A stretch of DNA of 64,000 nt from Episyrphus balteatus (Eukaryota > Arthropoda > Insecta > Diptera > Syrphidae): the NCBI RefSeq assembly GCF_945859705.1, contig NC_079137.1:558001-622000 (forward strand). The letters run 5' to 3'. Position 1 is the first letter of the stretch. The number at the start of each line of letters is the position of its first letter. Positions 36,601 to 49,100 of the stretch are shown piece by piece. The notes beneath the pieces are model-generated. The model was not told the DNA's origin. It saw only the letters and a list, made by a program, of their open reading frames with translations, and did no database searches. The position numbers were made by a program, and so were the translations under genes.

Positions 36601-39600
36601 AGAAATATATATATATGTATATATATTTAACTATATCTTTTGTTATTTTTGTTTTACTTTAATTGGTCGCCATCCTTTAATTTTATTTTTTTTTTTCTAG
36701 GAATAAAATTGTGGGAAATGGATTATAAAAAGGGTTACTTTTGATTCTCTATGCTATCTCGTGATGTGTGTTCTTTTTATTGTTTTAGTTTTCACTTTAG
36801 ATCAAGATAACTTGTGTTTTTTATGAACTACTAAGTTATTTTGAACATTAAAATGAAATCTACTTTTTTTCTGTTCACATTTTGTTTTAAGGGAATTTAA
36901 GGGAAAAAAAAATAATTATTATTACTTCAATAAATGCATATTAGATTTATAGATTTCTGCAAGCGTTGGGTATATAGTAGAGAATTTGTAAAAGATAATA
37001 TAAATTAACAAGCTTTTCAAAATTGTTCGAAAATGGAAAAGGAAGCCATTTATATATGTATATATATTTAATTTAATGTATTAATATGTGATACAAAAAA
37101 TATAAACTTGAAAGCGAGCAATTTACATACAACAAATACAACTAGTTAAGAGATTTTTTTTGTTTAATGATCTTCAAGGCCCTGCCAGCTTACTATTTTT
37201 TTTTTATTTTTTATTATATATAAATATATTTTCTGAAGTGCATCGCAAGAAAACGAAAATAATGTAAATTATCTTGGCATATTGATTTATGACGTAAAAC
37301 GTAATTAGTTGTATGGTTGAATACATTGATGTTATGTGAGTAACATAGTGAATAAAATTAACAAACAAAACAAAAAAAAAAAAAACAAGTGAAGAAGATA
37401 AGAAAGTTGTTAAATAACAAAGATTATATTTTGTCGACCAATACTGGTAAAAGTTTTGAGTCATACAATTTTGATAAACTAGTGTTTTGTATGAGTTTAT
37501 GTTACACGAAATTAATAAGCTCTTGAGACTAGTAATTCTTAGAAGTTCCTTTCTCTCGAATTTTTCGTTGTGTTTTGGACCTATACTTCTTTTGATGAAT
37601 TTACTTTTTAAGAGGAGGTACTATATTCTGAATTTCTTTCGTGAAAACGAGTATTTATCAAATTATTCCCGAGTTATTGACATCTCGCTAGATCGAAATG
37701 TAATCCATAAATGATTTGTTTTCAAATTTGATAACTGAACCACAAGACTTGTTTTGGAATAGTGGGGCTTAGTTTTAAAAACCACTAAGAGTCACTATAA
37801 AGAACTTGAATATATCAATTATGTTTTATGAGCATGTTTTTAAATTGTTAGTTTTTTTTCGATTTTTAATTATAATCCCCACTTTTTTTTTTAATTTAAG
37901 TATTTTGCAAAAAAAAAATTTTTAAAGTTTACAGTAGATAATTATTCAAAAATTAATGCAAGTCCGTATAGAATATACATATTTTATTTAAAACAGTTTA
38001 CGTTTCTGAGAGCTTACTAATTTTTGTTCTTTTTCAAAAGTTGAGTAAGCAAAATTATGCATTTGGCAGCAAAACTGAGAAAATCGTGTCTCAAATCTCA
38101 AAAAAAAAAAAAAGAAATGATCACTCATGAAAATCTTATTCCTGTATTTTATTGTTGCATTTAATGCTATGTGAAATAAGATACGATGGAATATTTCATA
38201 TAAAACAAAACAAAAGAAAAATAAATAAAACAGACAACAAAAAAAAAATAAATACCCTCGGTGTAAAATTAAATAATAATACAAAACATAAAGGAAACAA
38301 AATAAAACAAACAAATCTTACCATTGTTTTCTAGAGCTTGCTGCGTCATACTGTCGATACCAAGTTTACGCATTCCATCCTTAATTTCTTCTAAATCTGT
38401 TTCTGTAGTTTGAAAAGTATCCGAAACAAATTCCGATTCAGAAAGGCGTTTTGCTTTTGTTTTTTCAACTGAATTTTCATTTACAATATTGCTCTTCACT
38501 GATTTCTTTGATTTTGATTTTTGGGATTTTGAATTTTCTTTAAGATTAATTGTATCGTCTTGCCCCAATTCTGGGGCAGGAGTATTTACACTTGGCGATG
38601 ATGAATTTGTTTCGGAAGTTTGCGCTTTAGCTTTGTTTTTTTGTTTTTGGTTTGTTTACATATCGTTTAATATTTTTTGTTTATTTTTTAATTAAGGTAT
38701 ATAATGTAAATTGTAGATTCCAGTGTTTTTGATATTAATTTAGTGTGATTTGTGTATTCCAATAAAGAAAGAAAAAAAAATAAAGAAAAAAGAAAAAAAA
38801 AATGAAAACAAAAATATAATAAACAAAAATAAAAATAAAAGGAAATGATAAACGCAACATAAAATATTAAATAACAAATTTTGAAATGCCGTAGAATATG
38901 ATGATGCTGATTTTTTTTTTATTTAAACGTTTTTCATATCAACTTAATAGGAAATGAAAAACTTAATATTAAAAATTCATGAAATGAAAATGACGTTTAA
39001 AAGCTATACACACATTTTTGCTTATTTTTTAAATGTTGATGGTTCATTTAAAAACCTAATTATTTAAGTTTAAAATGATTATTTTTACTTTTAGCTCGCA
39101 CATGCAAATAGCTTGATAGTTTAGTGGTTTAATAAAGTCTGTTTATCCTGAAATCATGAAAATAACCGAGCAGATGAGTACAAGCTCGTAAAAAATGACA
39201 AAACAAGAAACAACAGAAAGGAATAGCTAGCTTCATGTGTTAACAATTAACATTGAATGTTACCAATTAGTTTTGAAATTTTAAATTCAAAAATGAAAAT
39301 GTTTTCAAATTATTTTTCTAAATTTTTTAATTCACACATTTGCATCTGATTTGTGAGTGTTAAAAGTTTTCAAAATAAGTCAAGTCACTTTGCAAATAAC
39401 CTCAAAGTAATAGAATATGTGAGCAACTGTTAAATCATCTTCTTATTCTGTCTTCAAAATATTATAGATGTTTCTGAAATGTGGTTTACTTATTAATAAT
39501 AAGACAATTTATTTTTATTGGAAACGATTTCAGATTAAGAAATATTTGCATATGCGAACAGCTTATGTTAAACACAAAATTACTGAATGTCAACAAAAAA

Positions 39601-42600
39601 AATGAAGAAATGAAGCCACCAAATTTTAAAATAATGCTAAGCCACGAGTATGCATTTTTTTGCTCTTGAATATTATATAAGAAACTATAATATGAAAATA
39701 AAATTATATATGCGACAAACTTCAACATCTAAATCATCTACGTTTATAGTTATATAATATTTATGAATATACTTTTAATTATTTATTTATAGAAAAAAGG
39801 AAAAAAGCAAATTCAAAAAATTTTGTTAAAATATTTACACAAATACAAAAAATAAAATTATTTATTTAAATTATGGTTTATAGGTTGTTTGTTCTCTTGG
39901 GAGGCTTTTACATTTAAAAAAAATATAAATAACCAACAAATTAACATAAAAGATTTCCTCATTTTCCTCAAAAAAAATTAAATAAATTAAATATATACAT
40001 ATATTTATAAACATTTAACTTTAAATTTAAACAAAATCAAATAATATAAAAACTAAAAAAGAGACTTGGAACAAAAACACAAACAATAAATTAAAACTTA
40101 CCATCTTCGCTGGAAGCCTGACCAACGCCATCGGCTCCCAATGTTCCCAATTCTGCTGCTTGAATAATTAGTGAAACACGATAAAAGTAGTTCCTCCAGA
40201 AGTTCTCCTCTGTGATTCTGTTAGCAAAACAAAAATTGTAATGAAATACAAAATAAATAAGTTAAATAAGAAAAGGTAAGGAAAATTATTTAAAAGTTAA
40301 TACATTTTAGGTACAAGTTCGAATCGCATTTTTTCAAGAGCCTGATCTTCGGCCATAATAGCAATGGCTGTAGGATATGCAGTATCGTAATCAAATTGAA
40401 AATCAACACCAGCTGGTGGAGCACGCACAAAGTTACGACGGTCCAATGATAGACCCATAATTTCTTCCTTAATTTTGGCTTCGTTACTGTGTCCAACCCA
40501 AGGGGCCTGTCCTGATTCGGAGCCTCCTTGTCCCTTAATAAAAGCTTCTTGTTCTTTGTTGAATTCACCGAGAATTGTCTAAAATGAAAAATAAACATAA
40601 GTGTCAAATATTTGTTTGAATAAAAATTTTAACTAAAAAAAAAAACAACGGGTAAATACCCGTTTAAAGTTTATTTCATTCATTAATAATTTAGGTGCAG
40701 TCCTTAAATTGCTTAAAGAAACATCATTTACTTACATTATCTTTGACAGTTTCTTTTATTTTAGCTCCTGCTTTGTTAACAGCTGAATATAAGAATGAAC
40801 CAAAATGTTTGGCACCTTGTGTAACTTTTGTTGTTACTGAAAAAAAAAATAAAATAAAATAAAAATTGTATCCTTTTCTATTTGGTATTAACTAATATGC
40901 TAAATAAAAATAATCAATTATGCTCATTTGGTAAATGTTTTGATCATGCATTCCAATTGCTATTGTTAATTACACATTTTTTATAACATTTGATAAATTT
41001 TAAATTTTATTTAAATTTTAAATTTATTTATCAATTTCATTCCATTTATGTGGTAATTCACAATTGCAATTGGATTGTTTAAGCAGCCGTGTTTTCATGA
41101 GAATTCTAAAAAGTTAAGCGAAATATTAAACAAAAATCTCATGCCAATTTGGTTAGTTTTTTTTTTCCCAACATTATTTTGATAAAAGAAAAAAATGTAA
41201 GTGATTCCCAGTTAATTTTTATTTTGGTTAATTGTACTTAATTTTTACTGACTGCTCTTCGAAATCCCACGAAAACACGGATATATGTATTTATATTTGA
41301 TAACGCAAAATACTGAATGTATGAAAATTGTGTATCTTTTAGTTTATATTAAGAGAAAGGGTTCTTTCATATTTTGGTTGATTAAATATTTTTGCATGTC
41401 TGCATTTCTTAACTTATTGAAAATCAAAACTTATCAAGCACTCAATATTATCGTGTTTTTATTTTTGTATTTAAAAAAATATATACTTATTTTATTATCG
41501 TGTTTTTATTTTTGTATTAAAAAAAATATATTTCAAAAAAGCCAATTAGAAAATTTTGAATTTCTGTATGCACATACTTTTAGTTTCTCCCTTACCCTGT
41601 CCAATTTGACCATCATCTGTTGGAGTACCACCACCTGATGCAGGATGAGAATCAGCTCCTTCTGTGGCACTGTAGATAATATAAATAAAACATAACAATT
41701 AGTTATGACTACAAAATTAATTGTTTTTAACAATAAATCAAATAAATTTACACATAAAATGCATTGACCATTTTATACGTGCTTGTTGCAAAATGATATA
41801 TTTTTCATTTAAATACTACTTATACTAAGTTTTACTATAATGAATACACAGTTAGACCTTAAATTATATGCTTATTAGGATGGTTTTGAAAAAAAAAAAA
41901 CATAATGTTTGAAATTCGAAGGCAATTTTTTTTAAATTTCCGTTTTTGCCAGTGTTCTTGTCACAAACTAAATTTTGGGAGCGGAATTTCATATATTCTT
42001 TAAATATTTAAAAAAAAAGCACTAAATCAATTCTATTTTTTATAACACATTTTAATTAATTTGTATATTGTAAAACATTTTATATTTGTATCAATATTCT
42101 AGGTATATTATTTTAAATGAAAAATATATCATAATAAAGGACACAGTAGGGATTTTTTAAGATTTAATAGACTTAATAGAAAAGAGTTTTTCAGGCAATA
42201 TACTAAATTTATCTGTTAATTTTACATCAAACTATGTAATTTCTACTTTGATTAAATTAATGAGATGCAAAAAATCTTAACTTTTATCTTAAAAATGAAC
42301 TAATAAAAAATAAGACATTTTCTATATAAAAATATAGTTTGTGATTATGTGCATTAATTCAAAAATCTATACATAAAAAATACACTCATGAAAAGATAGT
42401 ATAAAAAATTAAAAAAAAGTGCCTAATTCAAAAATAAAAAAAAAGACTTGTTATGGAGTATTTTTTTTTAAGAATTAATACTTAAAAAAAAAAAATAAAA
42501 AAAAACACATAACAAGCAAATGAAAAATATAAACAATACAAAGCACAGATAAGAAAACAAAAAAAATAATATTAATAAGAAAACACATAAGTTAAGTTCT

Positions 42601-45600
42601 ACTAACAATAATAATTCTAATGGTGAATTTTTAATGGGCCGTACACAAATGATGGAATTTGATATTATGTGCTTTTTATGCGTTATCATCTTCAGATATT
42701 TATTTTGCTGTGTTGCTTCAATAAACTAAATGAGTGAAAAATAATAAAGAAAAAAACAAACAAAAAAATATAATAATAAATTATTTACTAAAATTTAAAT
42801 AAATGCTATCCATTTTTTGTTTGTAAGTGATTTTTTTTTTAAATATTTATGAGTTTTGATTATTTAAATTTTGAATGATTTATTTTGAAAGTATTTAGTT
42901 TTGAAGTGATTAAACAAGTTCACTAATGAAATGAATATAAATTCAAGGTTTTCAACTTATTTGAAACAATACCTTGGTTGATAGGGTTATTTTCTTCTTT
43001 TCATTTTTTTTTCAACTAAACTTAAATTTACAAATAAAAACTGATATTTAAAAATTAAATGATAAATGAGTGTGAATTTCAAAAACCCTTTTACCAAAGG
43101 GAAACATTAAAATTTTATTAAATTGTGATATAAAATTGGATTTTTAATATAAAAAAAATTGATATATTTGGGATAAAAATACGAGTAAACAAATTTGTTT
43201 TAAAAATGTGGAATTCTGCCGAACAACATTCTATATTTATTTTCAAAAAACCTTTTATAAAACTTCAAATCTATTCAAATAATTATTTTATATTATAGAA
43301 ACAATAAATAATAAAACTATACAAAAAATTCTCTTTTTTTTTATTATTTTTTATGTATGTATATATAATTCATTGGAATGCCAATTAAAATCAAAAACCC
43401 AAAAAATCCAATATAAAAGCTTTATTATTTAAAAGCAAAATGCTTATTATTAATATTATATTATTGATTATTATTTTTGCTTTAACTAAATTAAATGTTT
43501 GATTAAAACTTAACGTAAAAATAGTTGTGTAACAGGTAAATACCATTATTCCGTCATTAAATGTTTGGCCCATACCTAATATACCTCGACTTGTCTTCAT
43601 CATCACCACTAACTGCACCAGCAGCTTCATATCCACCCTGTTCCGCAAGTCCTTCTACGTTACCTTCTTCACCGGCACCTTTTCGTAAGCCAGGTATTGA
43701 TGGCATCGCTGGCATTGCTGGCATGGCCGGCATTGAGGGCATTGCCGGCATCGATGGCATATTTGGCATCGATGGAATAGATGCATTTCCTAACCAACCT
43801 TTAACGTTCGAAAACATTCCACTGAAATTAAAAAAAAAAAATAAACAAAATTTTGTTGCATATAGTAAAGTTTTATTTTTATTTATGAAATATTAATAGT
43901 TACTGACACCGAAATTATTTGGTTTTATAGAAAGGAGTAGTTAGTAATGTAAATAAAGTCAAAGATCACTCAATAATGGTTAAAAACGAAAATAAAATTA
44001 AAAAGATATAAAAATAAAAACGTCTTACCTTTCAAATATCGATGATACCAAATTTTTTCTAAACAAAAATAAAAATAAATAAACCAAAAATTACAAAATA
44101 AATAAAACAAAACAAATCAAGTTTAATAATTAAAGTAAAATAAATTTAAATAAAAAAAAAACACAAAGAACTGTAAAATATGTTTAACAACTCCTTACTT
44201 CTATTTCGCTTCGAAATCGCAATAAATCTACGATACTAATGGAAATCATAAGACCGATTGCTTTGAATAGAACGGGGTTAAGGGAAATTGGAAGTGTTTT
44301 TCTTTTCCGGACAAATTGAAACTATCTGAATTTTTTTTTTTTTGGGAAATTTTACTGAAACATTTTCTGATATTTCTGTTATTTTAGTCATATTTAATTC
44401 CAAAACCTATTCGTAAAAGGCTGCTTTGAATTTGGATTTTTTGTAAATTTTATAAACATCCTTGTGTACCTATGTTTTATTGGGCACGTTTAGGAAACAT
44501 TAGAGACTAAATTTCAACGTCAATTTCATTTTGGGTAGACGAGTAAATCGAGTTAGGGATATTTTTTTTGCCTATCTTTCTTAACCAGTGTCCACTGGTT
44601 TTATTTCTGATTAAAGTAAGCGTTCGAGTTTGGAGACCAGAAATGCACACTTTGTTTGAAAACAATGATTGATTCCCTAGTGAAAAGTTACTCTTCTTTT
44701 ATGTTACACTAAATTCTGTGAAAAATAAAAACTTCAAGGTACATTCTGATTGAAAATTAGAAATTCTATTAAAAAGAAAAGGCAGGAAAACATTTTAATG
44801 ATCATTAAAAAAGCAGTGTATGACGTATGAGTGCTTTTTATTCGAAGATGTAATTAACGAAAATTATACTATAGAAAAATATTGATGACATTGGATGATA
44901 TCCAGGAAAAAAAGTAATTTACTAGAAAAATCATAAACATTTTGTTCAAATCAGTAATAATGACAAACTGAATTTTGTTCTTTTTCATGTACTAGTCCCT
45001 AGACTAAGTTAAATATGTCTAGCATCTTTTGCTATGTAAATCCTTCAAATTGAAACAAAAAAAGTCACAAAACTCTTGAAGGTTTAACATAAGAACAACT
45101 GGATAAACATTTGACGAACAGATGTTTTTTCTTATTTCAGCTTTAAGCTACATATATGTGACACAATTTTTAAGCAATTAATATGAATTTCGTTGTTTTT
45201 ACTTTATTCAAAAAATAAAAAAATGACAAAAGTTTGCAAAATCATAAATGCTGCAACATAGTTAAAAAAGATTCTTGGCACAGTACAACAATTCCTTATT
45301 ACCTGGCATAAAAGTCCCAAGGGGTTTAAATGGATGACATAGTTTTTGACAATATTTATTGTTTACCCTAGGTATCAAAGTAATATGAAAAAGTATGTTA
45401 TATGGAATAGTACCTACTTATGTATAAGTATATACATATGTACATATAGTATATATCGATATTTATTAGAAGAATTTAGGTTACTAGATATATAATATTG
45501 TATTTTGTTGTAAGCTGATAAATATAAATTACAAAAATACTCAATTTAGTAACATTCATTGCAATAAAGATATATTAAGATATACATTTGTGCAACAAGT

Positions 45601-48600
45601 AAAAACAAAGAACAAAATGAAACAAGTTAAGTAAAAAGATACGAAAAATTTTAACCGATAAAAATTAAAATTAAAATAATGCAAGGAAAAGAAACAAAAT
45701 TCTTATCACATTGCTTTATTTTTAACTTTTTCTTATGAACTTTTAATGGTTTAAGTTTTCATAATTAATTTTGCTCTATATTTTTTTATCAAAAATCAAC
45801 CCTTATCATCCCCAACATCAATATTCCTTCACATTTCTGTTTGACCTTGAAAATTTATGAAACACGTCTATTCTATATATAGGTAGGTATAATTTCTAAA
45901 TGTGTTAATCAAGAATCATGTATCTTTGCCATTTGTCAAATGTTTGCTTAAATTAAAATTGAGCTAGGTACCTACCCTACCTAGTTTGTGTTTGCATAAG
46001 GTAAAATCAGATTTATTAAAATCAAGATAACCAATTAATTTGATTTTATTAAACAAAAAAGGCATATGTAAGCTAGTTGATTTTTTAAAAAGAGAAGAAG
46101 TTTTTTTTTTGCAAAGAAAATTACACACCCCACATGTAGAGCAAATATGACGTTTGTTTATCGATTGGGATGGGAGGGATGTGACAAAACAATGACTATA
46201 ATACAAAAAAAAGAAGAAAAGGAGAGAAATCTTTTAATCCGAAAAATGAGAGAAAACTTCCAGTGACACTTCCTATCTCAAAAAAAATTGGAAAAAAAAC
46301 AAGAAATAAATTGAATTTTTAAAAATAATATGAAAAAAAAAGTATACAATATCCCTTTCCCTACCTTTTGAAAGGAATGAAACTCGAATGTGGGAGGAAT
46401 AAGTGTTTTTAACATTACATTTTTTCTGTGGATCTATTGTTTTAATTAATGGAATTCAATACGCTTGACATTCAATATTTCGTCTTTTTTTTTTTTTTCT
46501 TTACTTGGTATGCGCTTGCTTAGTAAACCCAAGAGACTACAATATTAAATCATATTGTAAAAATCACAGCAATTCTGAGAGAGAAAAGTAGGTAAGTCAA
46601 TTCAAAATTCTGTTTAAAGTTAAAACAACTTATAACTTGAAAAGTTGCTCTTTTCTTAAAATTCAAATGTACACTAGAATGCATAAAATTATATATCTTG
46701 ACATTGAATAAAAATTTAAATCAAAAAATTGATACTCTGTTGAGTACTTTTAAAATGATTACTCAAGACTTAAATTTTCCAATCAAGATGCTTGTTATTC
46801 TTAACAAGGCAAACCTACTTAGTAACTACTAATAAACATACTTAAATATGCTTAATATGAGATTATTAAGACCTAAAAAAAAGTATGTATATGTAAACAT
46901 AAGGTAGGTAAGGAGTTGACAAGAAAAAAAACATAATTCAAATCAGGAAAAGAGAGCATAAAGCTCTCTCTCTCATTCCATTGAAAATAGAGGTCAATTC
47001 CAATCTGGAAAAGTGTATTATTTGTACGAAACCTTCAATGGTTCAAGGAAGTGTTCCAACGATAAATGCTCATTTAGGAATAAGTTGTACAGGGTTGCTA
47101 CCACTTCAGATTTTGGAGATAATTTTTTTTTTAATTTGTAAAAGTTTGTAAGGGCTAGCGAAGTATCTTGTTTAAGGACAGTAGCTTAATAGAAATCTAC
47201 ATGAATTCTTCTTTTTTTCAACTTTGAATTGATTAGATTAGATTAGTCAGGGATCGAACTACGGCAAACCGTACGTTAACGTATTGACGCTTTATGTCTC
47301 TATCATTTACTTCTGATTAAACATAGAGAGCTATAGTCAAAACGTTAACGAACGTATGCCGTAGTTCGACCCCAGGTTTCTGAAATCTCAGAGAATTCTT
47401 CTAAGAGAACCTGTAATTTTTTTCTCTTCAGTGTTTAATTGGAAAAATCTGAAATTTTCTGAGGACTGGCAGATGGCTTAAAGACATATTCGAAAGAAGT
47501 GGAAAAGATTAAAATCTTATATTCCTTTGGCTTTTTTGGTCGCAGTGGTTGTAGTAATGAAACAATTAAGTAACCATTAGCTTTTCCCGACGTTTCGACA
47601 GGGGTTGCTGTCTTCTTCAGGGGAAGTTACATAAAAATATAACAAAAATTGTAATCTACATTAAAAAGCAAAGATTAAAAAATAAAAATGAGCAAAATAC
47701 ACTTCAAAGAGAAGTTTAGTCTTTAATTATTACAAACAAAAAAAAACAAATATGTCAAAAATATTTGTTTTTTTTTGTTTGTAATAATTAAAGACTAAAC
47801 TTCTCTTTGAAGTGTATTTTGCTCATTTTTATTTTTTAATCTTTGCTTTTTAATGTAGATTACAATTTTTGTTATATTTTTATGTAACTTCCCCTGAAGA
47901 AGACAGCAACCCCTGTCGAAACGTCGGGAAAAGCTAATGGTTACTTAATTGTTTCATTACTACAACCACTGCGACCAAAAAAGCCAAAGGAATATAAGAT
48001 TTTAATCTTTTCCACTTCTTTCGATTATAAACTCTAAATTGGTCAATAAATCATCTTTAAAGACATATTCCCACAACTGACTTCTCTTCTAAACTGTTCC
48101 AGATAGTCAAGCAAACTAGAAAAGTTTGGAACAGAAAAATATCATTGAATAGCAAAAAGATGTCCTTTTCTGGTCAGAAAAGAATCGTGAAAATATTTCA
48201 AATGTGCTTGTTTTTATTTTTCGTTCTTATGTTTCCATGAAACTCTTCTGACCTGTCCTGCTTTAACTTTCATCTCATATTTCACGCAAATAGGATTCAC
48301 CTATTTCCTTTCAAGTGAACCATATTTTTCTAAGAAACTTATATATTTCAATTGACCTCGAATACTCTTTGGGAGTCTTGGCAACCCTGAAGTTCCTTCG
48401 AATTGCGCAGTTTTTCAAACTCCATACTGAGATTTTTCAACAAAAAATAGAGAACTTGAATATTTTTTTTGGAAACTTTTCGACGAAAAATGTTTCTTTA
48501 AAATACAAAATGGTTAGCTACCATTGTATATATATTTTTTGTATTTAGGAAGTTAGATTAATTCCCAAAAAAGAAAAATGAAGACATTCCTCAACGGTAT

Positions 48601-49100
48601 AAAATTATACACATAATAGGGTTAAGATTGAGAGAGAGTGAAAATTCACCCAAATCCCCCTTGCCTACTCTCTCTCTCTCTATACAACATACAAGAAAAG
48701 AGAAAAGGTAGTTTACTTTTTTATTGGAGACGGACATCCACGAGGCAGAGAAAAATCGATTTTTTCTGCAATGTCGGAAGGGTGAATCTGGAAATTAGAA
48801 TATATGTATGTACCTCCTTAAAATCAAGATTTTCATTTTTTTTTTTTTGCCAAGTGTGAAAAAATGAAACATATTGTTTAAAGATTATTAAAAATATGTA
48901 ACTTACCTTTTGGCAGCACCATCTTCATCGAGGCCTTCCATACCAGCAGCTTGTTCGGGATCGACAACTGCGGCTGGAGCTGGTTCAGCCTGTTCTGTAG
49001 GATTTGAATTTGGGGGTGGTGCTGGGACGTCTTCGTCTTGAGGATCACCTTTCACCGAACCCATCCATGATGTTACTTGATTAGTTAAGCCCGAAAACAT
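30605..49100 (-). CDS. Sap47: Synapse-associated protein of 47 kDa (BSD domain)
   Basis: Sap47 is an abundant presynaptic protein of flies with roles in short-term plasticity and learning; vertebrate SYAP1 is its relative. Coding exons in order: 49100-48907, 44058-44029, 43821-43576, 41669-41596, 40836-40736, 40578-40304, 40217-40102, 38630-38322, 30792-30605; 1533 nt, 510 residues. The start MFSGLTNQVTSWMG and the end DWEQYADLIDETDDLK are characteristic. Exon 3 carries MP-rich repeats (PSMPAMPSMPAMP) after KGWLGNAS. The BSD domain covers about residues 272-332, with the paired aromatics in ITEENFWRNYFYRVS. Exon 8 has a Lys/Ser-rich linker followed by FVSDTF and MRKLGIDSMTQQAL. Introns 1 (4.8 kb) and 8 (7.5 kb) are long and AT-rich; intron 8 contains a foldback element. 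Alternative isoforms are known in Drosophila and likely here. Confidence 0.96.
30838..30860. repeat. (TA)n microsatellite
   Basis: An uninterrupted TA tract lies about 45 bp inside Sap47 intron 8 from the last exon. A similar tract lies at about 31987-32008. Confidence 0.8.
32918..33514. mobile_element. Foldback transposon with GAGTTACG sub-repeats, 7-bp duplication
   Basis: Two ~190-bp inverted arms surround a ~220-bp AT-rich centre. The outer part of each arm is a degenerate tandem array of about 15-bp units containing GAGTTACG (left) or CGTAACTC (right). The inner part is unique, with TTGGCAACAATTGCGAGG recurring inverted. The ends are GGGAAA and TTTCCC, flanked by directly repeated GCAGTTG (32911-32917 and 33515-33521; the match can be read as 7 to 9 bp). 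Arms of tandem sub-repeats with 7-9 bp duplications resemble Foldback/Galileo elements of the P superfamily; family naming is inference. It lies in Sap47 intron 8. Confidence 0.85.
33522..38321 (-). other. Sap47 intron 8, AT-rich remainder
   Basis: No exon with acceptable coding content was found between the foldback element and exon 8. It holds long T/A runs and short AT-rich frames that I regard as chance. Confidence 0.5.
44029..44058 (-). other. Sap47: Sap47 30-nt microexon
   Basis: The acceptor TTTGTTTAG and donor GTAAGA enclose exactly 30 nt encoding KNLVSSIFE plus shared codon ends. It keeps phase between exon 1 and the GMFSNVKGWLG exon. Drosophila Sap47 has a comparable short Leu/Val/Ser segment at this place, as I recall it. 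Skipping it would leave the frame open. Confidence 0.75.
47249..47374. mobile_element. Small MITE with GATCGAACTACGGCA ends
   Basis: AGGGATCGAACTACGGCA at the left and TGCCGTAGTTCGACCCC at the right are inverted copies, with GTTAACG repeated inverted inside. No coding capacity is seen. Confidence 0.65.
47584..47625 (-). ncRNA. Hammerhead-ribozyme-like motif, left arm
   Basis: This is the mirror copy of the right-arm motif on the minus strand, with the same 42-nt length and identical stems and core. Any transcript through the element in either direction would therefore contain one sense copy. Confidence 0.72.
47889..47930 (+). ncRNA. Hammerhead-ribozyme-like motif, right arm
   Basis: All parts of the hammerhead fold can be assigned. 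Stem I is TTCCC (47889-47893) with GGGAA (47926-47930). The core CTGAAGA is at 47894-47900, followed by one extra A. Stem II is GACAG (47902-47906) with CTGTC (47913-47917). The core GAAA is at 47918-47921. The self-complementary ACGT (47921-47924) acts as a minimal stem III, and C 47925 is the predicted cleavage position. A two-base-pair stem III without loop is the form described for Penelope-type hammerheads, which are thought to act as dimers. Activity is untested. Confidence 0.75.

Larger units (their letters stand above)
47492..48056. mobile_element. Penelope-like inverted-duplicate element, long hairpin with 14-bp duplication
   Basis: Positions 47491-48023 form a near-perfect palindrome (arms ~250 bp, loop around 47750-47775). 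A 33-bp non-palindromic tail follows. The whole is bracketed by the direct repeat TTAAAGACATATTC (47478-47491 and 48057-48070), as expected for target-primed insertion. Each arm carries a hammerhead-like ribozyme motif (entries below). Penelope-like retroelements are known to carry hammerhead motifs in their terminal repeats and often insert as inverted partial copies. No reverse transcriptase is left in this copy. Element class is inferred. Confidence 0.75.
44059..48906 (-). other. Sap47 intron 1, AT-rich with two inverted-repeat elements
   Basis: This 4.8-kb intron contains the small MITE at 47249-47374 and the long hammerhead-bearing palindrome at 47492-48056. No coding exon is recognised in the rest. 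Confidence 0.55.

Noticed and set aside
41285..41638. 117-codon plus-strand frame
   Set aside because: Overlaps Sap47 exon 4 antisense at its end and is otherwise AT-rich intron sequence coding for Phe/Leu/Ile runs.
43561..43896. Plus-strand frame with GIAGIAGMAG repeats
   Set aside because: Shadow of the MP-rich Sap47 exon 3 on the minus strand.
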